The notes below the pieces were generated by a model. That model was not told the origin of the DNA. It did not search any database and saw nothing but the letters and a program-made list of their open reading frames with translations. The position numbers and the translations under genes were made by a program. This document shows, in pieces, positions 31,282 to 40,210 of a DNA stretch of 64,000 bases; within the stretch, counting starts at the first letter, position 1, and each line of letters opens with the position of its first letter. The stretch covers positions 248,001 to 312,000 of the forward strand of contig WGNF01000002.1 of the NCBI GenBank assembly GCA_016124615.1, read 5' to 3'. Origin of the DNA: Paracoccaceae bacterium. Lineage in GTDB: Bacteria; Pseudomonadota; Alphaproteobacteria; Rhodobacterales; Rhodobacteraceae.

Positions 31282-32514
31282 TCAGCGCAGATGTTTGAGA
31301 ACGTCAAGCGAGGCATAGCCATCCGGCACCATCCCGATGGAGCGTTGGTAGGCCCGCACCGCCGCGACGGTGTTCGGCCCGATCAGTCCATCGGCGCCAT
31401 GCGTATCGAACCCGGCGGCGGTCAGCTTGCCCTGCATCTCTACCCGCTCGCTGAAGGTCAGCGCGCGGTCGTCGCGCGGCCAGTCGGCGGCGATGCCGGG
31501 GCCGCCTGCGATGCGATCGGCAAGGATGCCGACGCCAAGAACATAGGCGTCGGCTGTGTTGTAGCGCCCGATCACGTGGAAATTGTGGAAGATCAGGAAG
31601 GCCGCGCCGCGCGCCCCGGCCGGCAGCAGCACCTCGGCCGGGCCATAATCCGGCAGGTGCCGACCGTGAACGGGCCGCACCCCCAGCGCCTCCCACTGAT
31701 GGGCGGTCTTCTGCACCCGGTGCCCGGTCTGGCTATAGTCGAACCCGCGCGGCAGCGTGATCTCGACCCCCCAGGGCTCGCCCTTCTTCCAGCCCGCGTG
31801 GGCCAGGTAGGCCGCGGTCGAGGCCAGCGCGTCGGTTGGATCGTCCGACCAGATGTCGCGCTTGCCGTCGCCGCGAAAATCGACCGCGAAGGCAAGGTAG
31901 GACGAGGGGATGAACTGCGTATGCCCCATCGCCCCGGCCCAGGAGCCGGTCATGTCGTCCGGGGCCACGTCGCCATGCTGAAGGATCTTCAGCGCGTCGA
32001 TCAATTGCCCCTCGAAAAAGTGGCCGCGCCGCCCTTCGAATGCCAGCGTCGCCAGTGCCGAGATCAGCGGGGTATCGCCTCGATGGCTGCCGTAAGAACT
32101 TTCCATGCCCCAGATCGCCACCACGATCTTGCGGTCAACGCCGTAGCGCGCCTCGATCTCGGATAAAAGCCGGGCATATTTGCGCAGCGCCTCCTTGCCA
32201 TTGGCCACGCGGCTGTCAGAGGCCGCGCTGTCAAGGTAGTCCCAGATCGGTTTGGTGAACTCGCTTTGGTTGCGGTCCTTGTCCAGCACGTCCGGCAGCA
32301 ACTGGGCATTGCGGAAGGCGGCATCGAAGACCTGCGGCCGGATTCCCGCCGCCAATGCGCGGTGCCGGAAGCCGCCGATCCAGATCTGAAAACTGCGGTT
32401 GGAGGGCATCGGGGCGGACTCGGTTGTGGTGGCCTCGGCGGCGCTTGGCACCAGCGCGGGCGGCGTGACCAGAACCGCCCCGGCCATGCCGAGTGTCTTC
32501 AGGAAATGTCGCAT
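31282..32514 (-). CDS. Lytic murein transglycosylase (MltB family, SLT_2) with peptidoglycan-binding domain
   Basis: This 410-residue secreted enzyme cuts the glycan strands of peptidoglycan, leaving 1,6-anhydro ends. A signal peptide covers about residues 1-28. The SLT_2 domain (about 40-330) has the catalytic Glu138 in IWGMESSYG and the family segments GAMGHTQFIPSSYL and DIWSDDPTDALASTAAYLAHAGW. A PG_binding_1 domain ends the protein (GADGLIGPNTVAAVRAYQR). No lipobox is seen, so it is likely soluble in the periplasm. It may share an operon with the CDP-alcohol transferase. Confidence 0.94.
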   Translation of the reverse strand: MRHFLKTLGMAGAVLVTPPALVPSAAEATTTESAPMPSNRSFQIWIGGFRHRALAAGIRPQVFDAAFRNAQLLPDVLDKDRNQSEFTKPIWDYLDSAASDSRVANGKEALRKYARLLSEIEARYGVDRKIVVAIWGMESSYGSHRGDTPLISALATLAFEGRRGHFFEGQLIDALKILQHGDVAPDDMTGSWAGAMGHTQFIPSSYLAFAVDFRGDGKRDIWSDDPTDALASTAAYLAHAGWKKGEPWGVEITLPRGFDYSQTGHRVQKTAHQWEALGVRPVHGRHLPDYGPAEVLLPAGARGAAFLIFHNFHVIGRYNTADAYVLGVGILADRIAGGPGIAADWPRDDRALTFSERVEMQGKLTAAGFDTHGADGLIGPNTVAAVRAYQRSIGMVPDGYASLDVLKHLR

Positions 32515-32628
32515 GGCCCGTCGCCTCGTCTGTTTCTCCGGCCACTGCGGGCCGGTTTGCCTTTGGCCCCACTGTAGCGCGAACGCATCCGCGCCGAAAG
32601 CGCCGCGGCGGGGATCGGCGAGCCGCCG

Positions 32629-34884
32629 CTAGTGCCGCGTGCGCTTCACCTTGCGTTGCACCTTGGCGGCGCGGGCCTTGGCGGCGCCGGGCTTGCGGGC
32701 AAAGCGCCGACCCTTGAACGATGGCCCGGCGGGCATGGCGCGGTCTTCCACCGACAGCAGTTCCAGCATCAGCCCGCCGGTGGTCGGCACCGCCTCGGCC
32801 AGGCGCACGGTGACGCGCTGGCCAAGGCTGAGCGTCAGCCCGGTTTCCGACCCCATCAGGGTCTGCGTCGCCGGATCGTAATGAAAGAACTCGCGCCCCA
32901 GCGAGCGGATCGGGATCAACCCGTCCGCGCCGGTTTCCACCAGTTTCACGAACAGGCCAAAGCGGGTGACGCCAGAGATGCGGCCGGCGAATTCAGCCCC
33001 GATCCGGTCCGACAGATAGGCGGCAAGGTAGCGGTCGGTCGTATCCCGCTCGGCCGCCATGCTGCGGCGTTCGGTATCGCTGATCTGCTGGGCGGTTTCC
33101 TCCAGCGTCTCGATATCATGCGGCGACAGGCCATCCTTGCCCCAGCCGTGCCCAAGGATCAGCGCGCGGTGCACGATCAGGTCGGCATAGCGGCGGATCG
33201 GCGAGGTGAAATGGGCGTAGCTTTTCAGCGCCAGTCCGAAGTGGCCGAAGTTTTCCGGATGGTAATAGGCCTGCGGCATCGAGCGCAGGGTAGTGACGTT
33301 CAGGAGTTCATCGAAATCCGAGCCTTCGGCCTGCGCCAGCAGCCGGTTCAGATGCGCGGTCTTCAGCACCTGCCCCTTGGCCAGCGTGAACCCCGACGCC
33401 TCGGCCACCTCGCGCAGCGCGTCGAGCTTTTCGGGGCTGGGTTCCTCGTGCACCCGGAACAGCAGCGGGCGGCGCAGGCGGGTCAGTTCCTCGGCGGCGG
33501 CGACATTGGCCAGCACCATGAACTCTTCGATCAGCCGGTGCGCATCCAGACGTTCACGGAACGCGACCGAGGCGACCTTGCCATCGTCCGACAGCACGAT
33601 CCGCCGCTCTGGCAGGTCGAGTTCCAGCGGCTGGCGTTCGGTGCGCGCCTGCTTCAACGCGTCATAAGCAGCGTAAAGCGGGGCGATCACCTCGGCCAGC
33701 AGCTCGGCGGTCCGCTCGTTCGGGCTGCCGTCCTGCGCGGCCTGCGCCTCTTCATAGGTCAGCGAGGCGGCCGACCGCATCAGCCCGCGGGTAAAGCGGT
33801 GCGACAGCTTGTGGCCGCTCGCGTCGATCTTCATCCGCACCGCAAGGCAGGCCCGTGCCACGCCCTCATGCAGGCTGCAAAGATCGCCGGACAGCCGATC
33901 CGGCAACATCGGCACCACACGATCGGGGAAATAGCTGGAATTGCCGCGCCGTCGCGCCTCGCGGTCCAGCGCGGAGCCGGGGGTGACGTAATGCGCCACG
34001 TCGGCGATGGCGACCCAGAGGATATGGCCGCCGGGATTGGCCGCATCGTCATCGGCATGGGCAAAGACGGCATCGTCATGGTCGCGCGCGTCCGACGGGT
34101 CGATGGTGACCAGCGGCAGGTGGCGCAGATCCTCGCGGTCGCCCGGCCCGGCGGGGGTCATCGCGTCGGCCTCGGCGATCACCGCATCGGGGAAATCGTC
34201 GGGAATGCCGTGCTGGTGGATGGCGATCAGGCTGACGGCGCGCGGGGCCGAGGGGTCGCCCAGCACCTCGATCACCCGCGCTTGCGGCAGGCCCATGCGG
34301 GCGCGATTTCCGACCTGTTCCGCCTCGACCAGTTCGCCATCCCGGGCGCCATGCGTCGCGTCGGCGGCCACGCGCCAGTCCTTGTCGGCGCCCTTGTCGA
34401 TCGGGGCGATCCGGCCGCCCTCGGCTTCCTTGCGGAAAATGCCGATGATCTTGTGCGGGGCGACGCCGATCTTGCGGATCAGCCGCGCCTCATAGGCGTG
34501 GTCCTGCCCCGTCACCGGGTTCAGCCGGGCCAGGATACGGTCGCCCTCGGCCACCGGCGCGTCAGCCTTGCGGGGCTGGAACAGGATGCGCGGCGCCGGG
34601 CCGCGCCCCTCCCATTCCAGCGGTTTGGCGAACTGGTCGCCGCTGGCATCGGCGGGCAGCACCAGCAGAACCGACACCGGCGGCAGGCTGTCGGCATCGC
34701 GATAGGTGCGGTGGCGGCGCTCGACGGTGCCGTCCTGCTCCAACTCTTTCAGCAGGCGCTTCAACTCGATCCGCGCGGGGCTTCCCTTGATGCCGAATGC
34801 CCGCGCGATGTCGCGCTTGGCGGCGGCACCGGGGTTGTCGGCGATCCAGGCTTGCAGGGCGGCTTTGGAGGGGAGCTGATCCAT
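32629..34884 (-). CDS. rnr: Ribonuclease R
   Basis: This 751-residue 3'-5' exoribonuclease degrades structured RNA. It has an N-terminal winged-helix segment, OB-type cold-shock domains, the catalytic RNB domain with DPSDARDHDDAVFAH, and a C-terminal S1 domain (SGVTRFGLFVKLVETGADGLIPI). A Lys/Arg-rich tail (about residues 715-751) fits the family. AGGCGGATCG-type sequence around the start is not decisive; the ATG at MDQLPSKAALQAW gives the usual length. Confidence 0.96.
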   Translation of the reverse strand: MDQLPSKAALQAWIADNPGAAAKRDIARAFGIKGSPARIELKRLLKELEQDGTVERRHRTYRDADSLPPVSVLLVLPADASGDQFAKPLEWEGRGPAPRILFQPRKADAPVAEGDRILARLNPVTGQDHAYEARLIRKIGVAPHKIIGIFRKEAEGGRIAPIDKGADKDWRVAADATHGARDGELVEAEQVGNRARMGLPQARVIEVLGDPSAPRAVSLIAIHQHGIPDDFPDAVIAEADAMTPAGPGDREDLRHLPLVTIDPSDARDHDDAVFAHADDDAANPGGHILWVAIADVAHYVTPGSALDREARRRGNSSYFPDRVVPMLPDRLSGDLCSLHEGVARACLAVRMKIDASGHKLSHRFTRGLMRSAASLTYEEAQAAQDGSPNERTAELLAEVIAPLYAAYDALKQARTERQPLELDLPERRIVLSDDGKVASVAFRERLDAHRLIEEFMVLANVAAAEELTRLRRPLLFRVHEEPSPEKLDALREVAEASGFTLAKGQVLKTAHLNRLLAQAEGSDFDELLNVTTLRSMPQAYYHPENFGHFGLALKSYAHFTSPIRRYADLIVHRALILGHGWGKDGLSPHDIETLEETAQQISDTERRSMAAERDTTDRYLAAYLSDRIGAEFAGRISGVTRFGLFVKLVETGADGLIPIRSLGREFFHYDPATQTLMGSETGLTLSLGQRVTVRLAEAVPTTGGLMLELLSVEDRAMPAGPSFKGRRFARKPGAAKARAAKVQRKVKRTRH

Positions 34885-34935
34885 GTGCCGTCCCTAGCAC
34901 GCATGAGGGCAGGCGTCATCGGGAAAAGCCCCGCG

Positions 34936-35358
34936 TCAGAGCCGCGTCACCATGTCGATATGGGGGATTCCGGCATCGTCATAGACCTCGCCGATCGGAG
35001 CGAACCCGAGCTTTTCATAGAAGCCTTGCGCATGCACCTGCGCGCCAAGCTTGACCGCTTCGATGCCGCCGCGGTTGCGAAACGTCTCTATCCCGGCCCG
35101 AATGAGGGCGGCACCCAGTCCGGTGCCCCGGCTTTCGGCCAGAACGCAGACCCGGCCGATCTTGCCGGTGCTGCCACTGGTCAAAAGCCGCGCCGTGCCG
35201 ACCGGGCGGCCCGCGTCGGTCGCCAGCAGGTGGGTGGCCTCGTCATCGCGGTCATCCACCTCGTCGGCCTCGCTGACACCCTGTTCCTCGATGAACACGA
35301 TGCGGCGCAGGGCGCGGCAGGTGGCGATGTCGCGCGTTTCGGCGATGGTTACGCTCAT
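34936..35358 (-). CDS. GNAT family N-acetyltransferase
   Basis: This 140-residue single-domain acetyltransferase has the acetyl-CoA loop [20 protein letters not shown] (the Q/RxxGxG/A region) and [15 protein letters not shown], the usual motif B. It resembles ElaA/PhnO-like small GNAT enzymes. The substrate is unknown. Its ATG overlaps the stop of dapE (ATGA), so it is coupled to lysine/DAP synthesis; a role in amine acylation near that pathway is only a guess. Confidence 0.88.
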   Translation of the reverse strand: MSVTIAETRDIATCRALRRIVFIEEQGVSEADEVDDRDDEATHLLATDAGRPVGTARLLTSGSTGKIGRVCVLAESRGTGLGAALIRAGIETFRNRGGIEAVKLGAQVHAQGFYEKLGFAPIGEVYDDAGIPHIDMVTRL

Positions 35359-36500
35359 GCGAAATAGTCGCGCAGGATGCGGGCATAGATCGCCTTCAAC
35401 TGGTGGATCTGCGCAACCGGCACCCGTTCGTCGACCTGATGCATGGTCTTGCCGACCAGCCCGAATTCCACCACCGGGCAGTGATCCTTGATGAAGCGCG
35501 CGTCAGAGGTGCCGCCCGAGGTGGAAAGCTGTGGCGTCACCCCAGTTTCCGCCTGCACAGAGCCTGCAACCAGCCGGGACAGGTCGCCCGGCGGGGTCAG
35601 GAAGCTTTCGCCCGAGATGTACGTAGTCATCGCCACCGTCACGCCGGTTTCGGCCTGCACCTTGTCGGCCTCGGCCTTCAGCCAGGCGGTCAGGCTGGCG
35701 CCGCTGTGGGTATCGTTGAAGCGGATGTTCACCGTGCCCCGGCATTCGGCCGGGATCACGTTCGACGCCGTGTTGCCGGTGTCGATCGTAGTGATCGCAA
35801 GGGTGGAGGCGTCGAAATGATCGGTGCCGCTGTCCAGTTCATGGCTGGCCAGACGGTCCATCAGGCGCACCATCGCCGTGACCGGATTTTTCGCCCGGTG
35901 CGGATAGGCCGAGTGCCCCTGCACGCCGCGCAGGGTGAAATGGGCGGTCATGGAGCCTCTGCGGCCGATCTTCATCATCTCGCCCATCAGGTTCGGGCAG
36001 GTCGGTTCGCCCACCAGGCAGGCCGTCATCCGCTCGCCCTGGGTGGCCATCCAGTCGAGCAGCGCGACGGTGCCGTCTTTCGCGTCGCCCTCTTCGTCGC
36101 CGGTGATGGCCAGGATCACGGCGCCGTCGGGGGGCGTTTCGGTGACGAAGTCGATGGCTGCGGCGGCGAAGGCGGCCACGCCCGTTTTCATGTCGGTGGC
36201 GCCGCGGCCCCAGAGCACACCATCCACGATCTCGCCGCCGAACGGGTCATGGGTCCAGGCGGCGGCGTCGCCCACCGGCACCACGTCGGTGTGGCCGTTG
36301 AAGCCAAGGCTGCGATTGGCGCCGCGCTGGCCCCAGCGGGCGTAAAGGTTGGCGATGCCGCCGCGATCGACGCGCCAGGTCTGAAAGCCGGCCCCGGCCA
36401 GCAAGCGGTCGAGCAAGGCAATCGCACCCCCTTCGGCGGGCGTGACGGAGGGGCAACGGATCAGATCGGCGCTGAGCGCAACGGGGTCGATGGGCGGCAT
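35355..36500 (-). CDS. dapE: Succinyl-diaminopimelate desuccinylase
   Basis: This 381-residue zinc enzyme removes succinate from N-succinyl-L,L-DAP in the lysine and meso-DAP pathway. Metal-binding segments are [40 protein letters not shown] and GGTSDARFI. The start at MPPIDPVAL follows AGGAG and gives the usual length; a longer frame would add 26 unlike residues. It is first in a unit with the GNAT gene. Confidence 0.96.
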   Translation of the reverse strand: MPPIDPVALSADLIRCPSVTPAEGGAIALLDRLLAGAGFQTWRVDRGGIANLYARWGQRGANRSLGFNGHTDVVPVGDAAAWTHDPFGGEIVDGVLWGRGATDMKTGVAAFAAAAIDFVTETPPDGAVILAITGDEEGDAKDGTVALLDWMATQGERMTACLVGEPTCPNLMGEMMKIGRRGSMTAHFTLRGVQGHSAYPHRAKNPVTAMVRLMDRLASHELDSGTDHFDASTLAITTIDTGNTASNVIPAECRGTVNIRFNDTHSGASLTAWLKAEADKVQAETGVTVAMTTYISGESFLTPPGDLSRLVAGSVQAETGVTPQLSTSGGTSDARFIKDHCPVVEFGLVGKTMHQVDERVPVAQIHQLKAIYARILRDYFA

Positions 36501-36711
36501 GGGGGACTCCTGCAGGGCTATGGAACTGGTTAGCCCCGCTGGCCGGGCTTTGCAATTCGGCGCTACGCTGTGGCGCAAGCGTCACCCCCTGCGGCCCGAA
36601 GCGGCCCGGTCGGGAAATTTCGTGGTGTTTTGAAAACCTTATCGCTACACTTCCCCATTATAGAACGCCCCGACAGAGGGCAGAACCGGGAAGAGGCGCC
36701 CGGGTGAGCAG

Positions 36712-36828
36712 ATGACACAGAACGAACGCATTGGCGCCCGTACCGGGTGCCCTGTCTTTGGATGTTGCGACGGGCATGGCCCGGCGCCGATCCGGCCTGT
36801 CCGCAGGTGCGGGAGGGGTCGGCCATGA
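36712..36828 (+). CDS. Possible 38-residue Cys-rich leader ORF coupled to the Hint gene
   Basis: The ATG at 36712 opens a 38-codon ORF whose TGA overlaps the ATG of the Hint gene (ATGA). It encodes several Cys (TGCPVFGCCDGHG in the middle) and many Arg residues. The ribosome site is weak (GTGAGC). The overlap suggests coupling, but the ORF may be chance in the 324-bp spacer that otherwise holds no gene. Confidence 0.2.
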   Translation: MTQNERIGARTGCPVFGCCDGHGPAPIRPVRRCGRGRP

Positions 36829-37844
36829 CCGACTGGATCGCCGTCACCGGCCCTGCCACCACGGGGCGCGGTGTGGCCGCCGCGCCGCCGGGGCAGGGCC
36901 TGATCGACCGCGGCACGCTTTATTTCGACCTCACGCTCGACCGCAAACAGACCGGCGAGCAGGCGCTGATCGGCTATGCCGAACACCGGGGGTGGGCGCG
37001 TGGCCTGTCGTTGCACCTCGACCCCGATCAGGGCGTGCGCCTGCGCCAGCGACAGGGCGGCAGCCAGCATGCGCTGGACCTTGCCTGCCGGATTCCGGCG
37101 GATCGGCGGCGGCTGCGGCTGGCCTATGCCTGGGCCGCGCCCGATCGGCGCTGCCGCCTGACGCTGGAAACCGCAGCGGGCGAGATGCTGGCGACGGCGG
37201 ACGGGTTCGGCCCGCTGCCGCTGCCGGGCGAAGATGTTCCGGCGCTCTTTGGCGCCAATGCCACCGCCGAACTGCATCCCTCTGTGCAGTGGATGGGGCT
37301 TGCCCGCGGGGCGGTGCCCGGCGGCATGGGGGCGGCACTAGGTGCGGGCAGTTTCGTGCTGACGCCGTCGGGCGCGGTGCGGGCCGACCGGCTGAAGCTG
37401 GGCGATCTGGTCATGACGGCCGATCATGGCGCGCAGCCTGTACGCTGGATGCGCGCGCAGGCGATGCCGGGGTTTGGCAGCCTGACACCGGTGCGCCTGC
37501 GGGCGCCCTACTTTGGCGCGCACACCGATCTGGTGATGGCGCCGAATGCCCATGTGCTGATGCGCGGCGCCGAGGTGGAGTATCTCTTTGGCGAGGATGA
37601 GGTGCTGGTACAGGCCCGCCTGCTGACACGCGGCAGCCTTGCCGTGCCCGAAACGCGACGGCCGCTGGTCGGGTTCGTCGCGCTCGGGTTCGAACGGCAA
37701 GAGGTCCTTTTCGTCGATGGCTGCGGCGTGGCGACTGTGCCGATGGGCCCGCAGGTGCAGCTGGCACGGCGAGCGTTGCAGGGCTACGAGGTGGTGCCGC
37801 TGCTGGCGATGCGCGACCGGGCGCGCAACCCCGCTGCCGCTTGA
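36825..37844 (+). CDS. Hint-domain protein (Hint_2, hedgehog/intein-type)
   Basis: This 339-residue protein starts after GGAGGG. Residues 1-160 form a beta-rich N-terminal region of no known family. The Hint domain spans about 170-310. Its first position is Ser in GAGSFVLTPSGA, where self-splicing domains usually have Cys (CFTxGT), and the conserved His lies in APNAHVLM. Ser can still serve as the nucleophile in some Hint proteins. Hint_2 proteins are numerous in Rhodobacterales and may self-cleave, but no function is established. No secretion signal or calcium-binding repeats are seen. Confidence 0.85.
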   Translation: MTDWIAVTGPATTGRGVAAAPPGQGLIDRGTLYFDLTLDRKQTGEQALIGYAEHRGWARGLSLHLDPDQGVRLRQRQGGSQHALDLACRIPADRRRLRLAYAWAAPDRRCRLTLETAAGEMLATADGFGPLPLPGEDVPALFGANATAELHPSVQWMGLARGAVPGGMGAALGAGSFVLTPSGAVRADRLKLGDLVMTADHGAQPVRWMRAQAMPGFGSLTPVRLRAPYFGAHTDLVMAPNAHVLMRGAEVEYLFGEDEVLVQARLLTRGSLAVPETRRPLVGFVALGFERQEVLFVDGCGVATVPMGPQVQLARRALQGYEVVPLLAMRDRARNPAAA

Positions 37845-37895
37845 TTTGCCGCACAAATCCCCGCAGGGTTCCGGCAAGGCAGCCGGGAGGATACG

Positions 37896-38597
37896 ATGCG
37901 CATCGCCGAAATGAACTGGTCGATGGTCGAGGCGCGCGCGGCGGCCGATGACCGTTGTGTGCTGCCGATCGGCAGCGTCGAACAGCACGCCCGCCTGAGC
38001 CTGTGTACCGACATGATTCTGGCCGAACGGGTCGCGCTGGAGGCCGCAGCACCGCTGGGGGTGCCGGTGTTCCCGGTGCTGCCCTATGGCCTCGCGGCGG
38101 GGTTTGCGGCCTATCCGGGCACCGTCACCTTGCGGCTGTCGACCTATGTCGGGCTGATCGAGGATCTGCTGGACAGTCTCTATCGCAGCGGATTCCGGCG
38201 GATTCTGGTGGTCAATGGACATGGCGGCAACACGCCCGCGACCACCGTCATCGGCGAGTGGCTGAATGGCCATGCCGATGCCTCGGTCAAGATGCACGAC
38301 TGGTGGCGGGCGCCGAAGACCTGGGCCAAGGTGCAGGCGATCGACCCGGCGGCCAGCCACGCCTCGTGGATGGAGAACTTTCCCTGGACCCGGCTGGCCG
38401 ATGTGGCGCAACCCGCCGATCCGGCGCCACGGGTGGACTATGCGGCGCTGGCGCGGGTGGGGGCGCCCGCCAAGCGGGCGATGCTGGGCGAGGGCAACTA
38501 TGACGGCCTCTACCAGCGCCCCGATGCCGACATGGCCGCGCTGTGGGCCGTTGCCGTCGAAGAGACGCGGGCCGAGCTTGCAGGCGGCTGGTTCTAG
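37896..38597 (+). CDS. Creatininase-family amidohydrolase
   Basis: This 233-residue protein keeps the metal ligands of the creatininase fold: GSVEQHARLSLCTDM supplies Glu, His and Asp, and VNGHGGNTPA supplies His. The family includes creatininase, the riboflavin/F420 formamide hydrolase ArfB and MftE. The substrate is open. It starts 51 nt after the Hint gene on the same strand, and runs toward soeC with 3 nt between. Confidence 0.85.
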   Translation: MRIAEMNWSMVEARAAADDRCVLPIGSVEQHARLSLCTDMILAERVALEAAAPLGVPVFPVLPYGLAAGFAAYPGTVTLRLSTYVGLIEDLLDSLYRSGFRRILVVNGHGGNTPATTVIGEWLNGHADASVKMHDWWRAPKTWAKVQAIDPAASHASWMENFPWTRLADVAQPADPAPRVDYAALARVGAPAKRAMLGEGNYDGLYQRPDADMAALWAVAVEETRAELAGGWF

Positions 38598-38600
38598 AGC

Positions 38601-39476
38601 CTATCGCGCGCCGTAATAGAGGCCGACCACATGTTCGGCCTCGGCGAAGAACAGCCAGCGGGCGGCGAAGGCGCCGATCAGGTGCAGCGCCACGGCAAAG
38701 CCGATGGTGGCAATGCTGGCGGGGAGGACCAGCAAGGCAAGCGCGGGCAGCACCGCCGCGAACAGGATCGAGATCACCCGCAGCCGCGCGGCATGTTTGC
38801 GCCCGACCAGATGGATCATCTCTCGCATCAGGTAGTTGGTGCCGGTATGCGGCGGCTCGAACAGGCGGACCTTGCCGATCCGGCCAAGACCGGTCGCCGT
38901 TTCCATCGTCGAACCGCGCTGAACGAAGCGGCCATCGCCAAGCGCGTAGCCCACGACCAGCAGGACGGCGAGGATCACGCAAAGCGCCACCGCCAGATCG
39001 GTCATGCCCGACAGGATCGCCCCGCCGGTCAGCGCGAAGGCCATGAACAGGGCGGGCGTGGTCCAGTGGTTCCAGCGCGGCACCGTCTTTAGTTGAGCGT
39101 AAATCATCGAGGTGCAGAAGACCGTGATCAACGCCATCGCCGCGCCGGGATAGCCGAGCGTGGCAGAGGGGAAGCCGACGAAGATCGCCATCAGCGCGAC
39201 CGGCGCCATCACCAGAAGGGTGATGACCGAGGTCCAGCCCTCGCGGCTGAGCCAGCTGGTGCGCCACTGGGTAAAGGCGCGCCAGGCCCGCTGCGGGTTG
39301 CCAAGGTGGAAGGTCGAGGCCGCGAGGCCGATGACCGCAAAGCCGTAGGCGAGCCCGTAGATCAGGAAGGCGTTCAGCCCGGTGGGCGCGATGAGCCCGA
39401 GGCCGAGGTAGGCAAGAAAGCCGAAGCCGAGGCCGGAAAGCACGGTGAAGACGATGACGGAGGGCGCGGGATGCAT
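38601..39476 (-). CDS. soeC: SoeC, DmsC-type membrane anchor of the sulfite-oxidising molybdoenzyme
   Basis: This 291-residue membrane protein has eight hydrophobic helices and the DmsC family pattern. The start MHPAPSVIVFTVLSGLGFGFLAYLG overlaps the stop of soeB (ATGA). It passes electrons from sulfite oxidation to the quinone pool. The family alone would also fit DMSO reductase anchors. The lack of a Tat signal on the catalytic subunit and the place beside xsc and tauE favour the Soe type described in purple sulfur bacteria and Roseobacters. Confidence 0.8.
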   Translation of the reverse strand: MHPAPSVIVFTVLSGLGFGFLAYLGLGLIAPTGLNAFLIYGLAYGFAVIGLAASTFHLGNPQRAWRAFTQWRTSWLSREGWTSVITLLVMAPVALMAIFVGFPSATLGYPGAAMALITVFCTSMIYAQLKTVPRWNHWTTPALFMAFALTGGAILSGMTDLAVALCVILAVLLVVGYALGDGRFVQRGSTMETATGLGRIGKVRLFEPPHTGTNYLMREMIHLVGRKHAARLRVISILFAAVLPALALLVLPASIATIGFAVALHLIGAFAARWLFFAEAEHVVGLYYGAR

Positions 39477-40210
39477 CAGAACTTCTCCAGCAGGCGGTCG
39501 AGCCATCCGGCGATCCCGGTGGCCTCGATATCGGCGATGGCGGTCACCGGCTTGGCGGCGGGCCGATCCTTGAGCCGCGGCGGCAGGTATTTGTTGATCG
39601 GCTTGGTGCCCAGTTCCGGCATCAGGTCCATCCCGCCGCGTTCGGCCACCATGACGCTGACGGCACTGTCGGGGTCGCCGAGGTCGCCGAAGTGGCGCGC
39701 GTTGGCCGGGCAGGTACGCACGCAGGCGGGAACACGGTCAACCTCGGGCAGGTTCTGGTTGTAGATGCGATCGACGCAAAGGGTGCATTTCTTCATCACC
39801 CCCGCCGCCTGATCCAGTTCGCGCGCGCCATAGGGGCAGGCCCAGGCGCACAGGCCGCAGCCGATGCAGGCGCTTTCGTTCACCAGAACGATGCCGTCTT
39901 CGGCCCGCTTGTAGCTGGCGCCGGTGGGGCAGACGGTGACGCAGGGCGCATCTTCGCAGTGCAGGCAGGATTTCGGAAAGTGGATCGTTTGCGCCGGTCC
40001 CGCGGGGGGCTGCACCTCGAAACTGTGGACGCGGTTCAGGAAGGTGCCCGAGGGGTCGGCCCCGTAGGCGTCCATGTCGGACAGCGGAACGCCGTAGTTT
40101 TCGGTGTTCCAGCCTTTGCACGACGTCACGCAGGCGTGGCAGCCGACGCAGATATCAAGGTCGATGACGAGGCCGAGCTTCTTTTTGCTCTTGGGTGGAA
40201 GTTCGGTCAT
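39476..40210 (-). CDS. soeB: SoeB, four-cluster ferredoxin subunit
   Basis: This 244-residue protein has four [4Fe-4S] sites: CVGCHACVTSC (Cys21, 24, 27, 31), CLHCEDAPCVTVC, CIGCGLCAWAC and the split set CTLC with CVRTC. It moves electrons from the molybdopterin subunit to SoeC on the cytoplasmic side. Both ends overlap its partners by ATGA. Start at MTELPPKSKKK; an upstream codon set adds five residues without support. Confidence 0.85.
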   Translation of the reverse strand: MTELPPKSKKKLGLVIDLDICVGCHACVTSCKGWNTENYGVPLSDMDAYGADPSGTFLNRVHSFEVQPPAGPAQTIHFPKSCLHCEDAPCVTVCPTGASYKRAEDGIVLVNESACIGCGLCAWACPYGARELDQAAGVMKKCTLCVDRIYNQNLPEVDRVPACVRTCPANARHFGDLGDPDSAVSVMVAERGGMDLMPELGTKPINKYLPPRLKDRPAAKPVTAIADIEATGIAGWLDRLLEKF

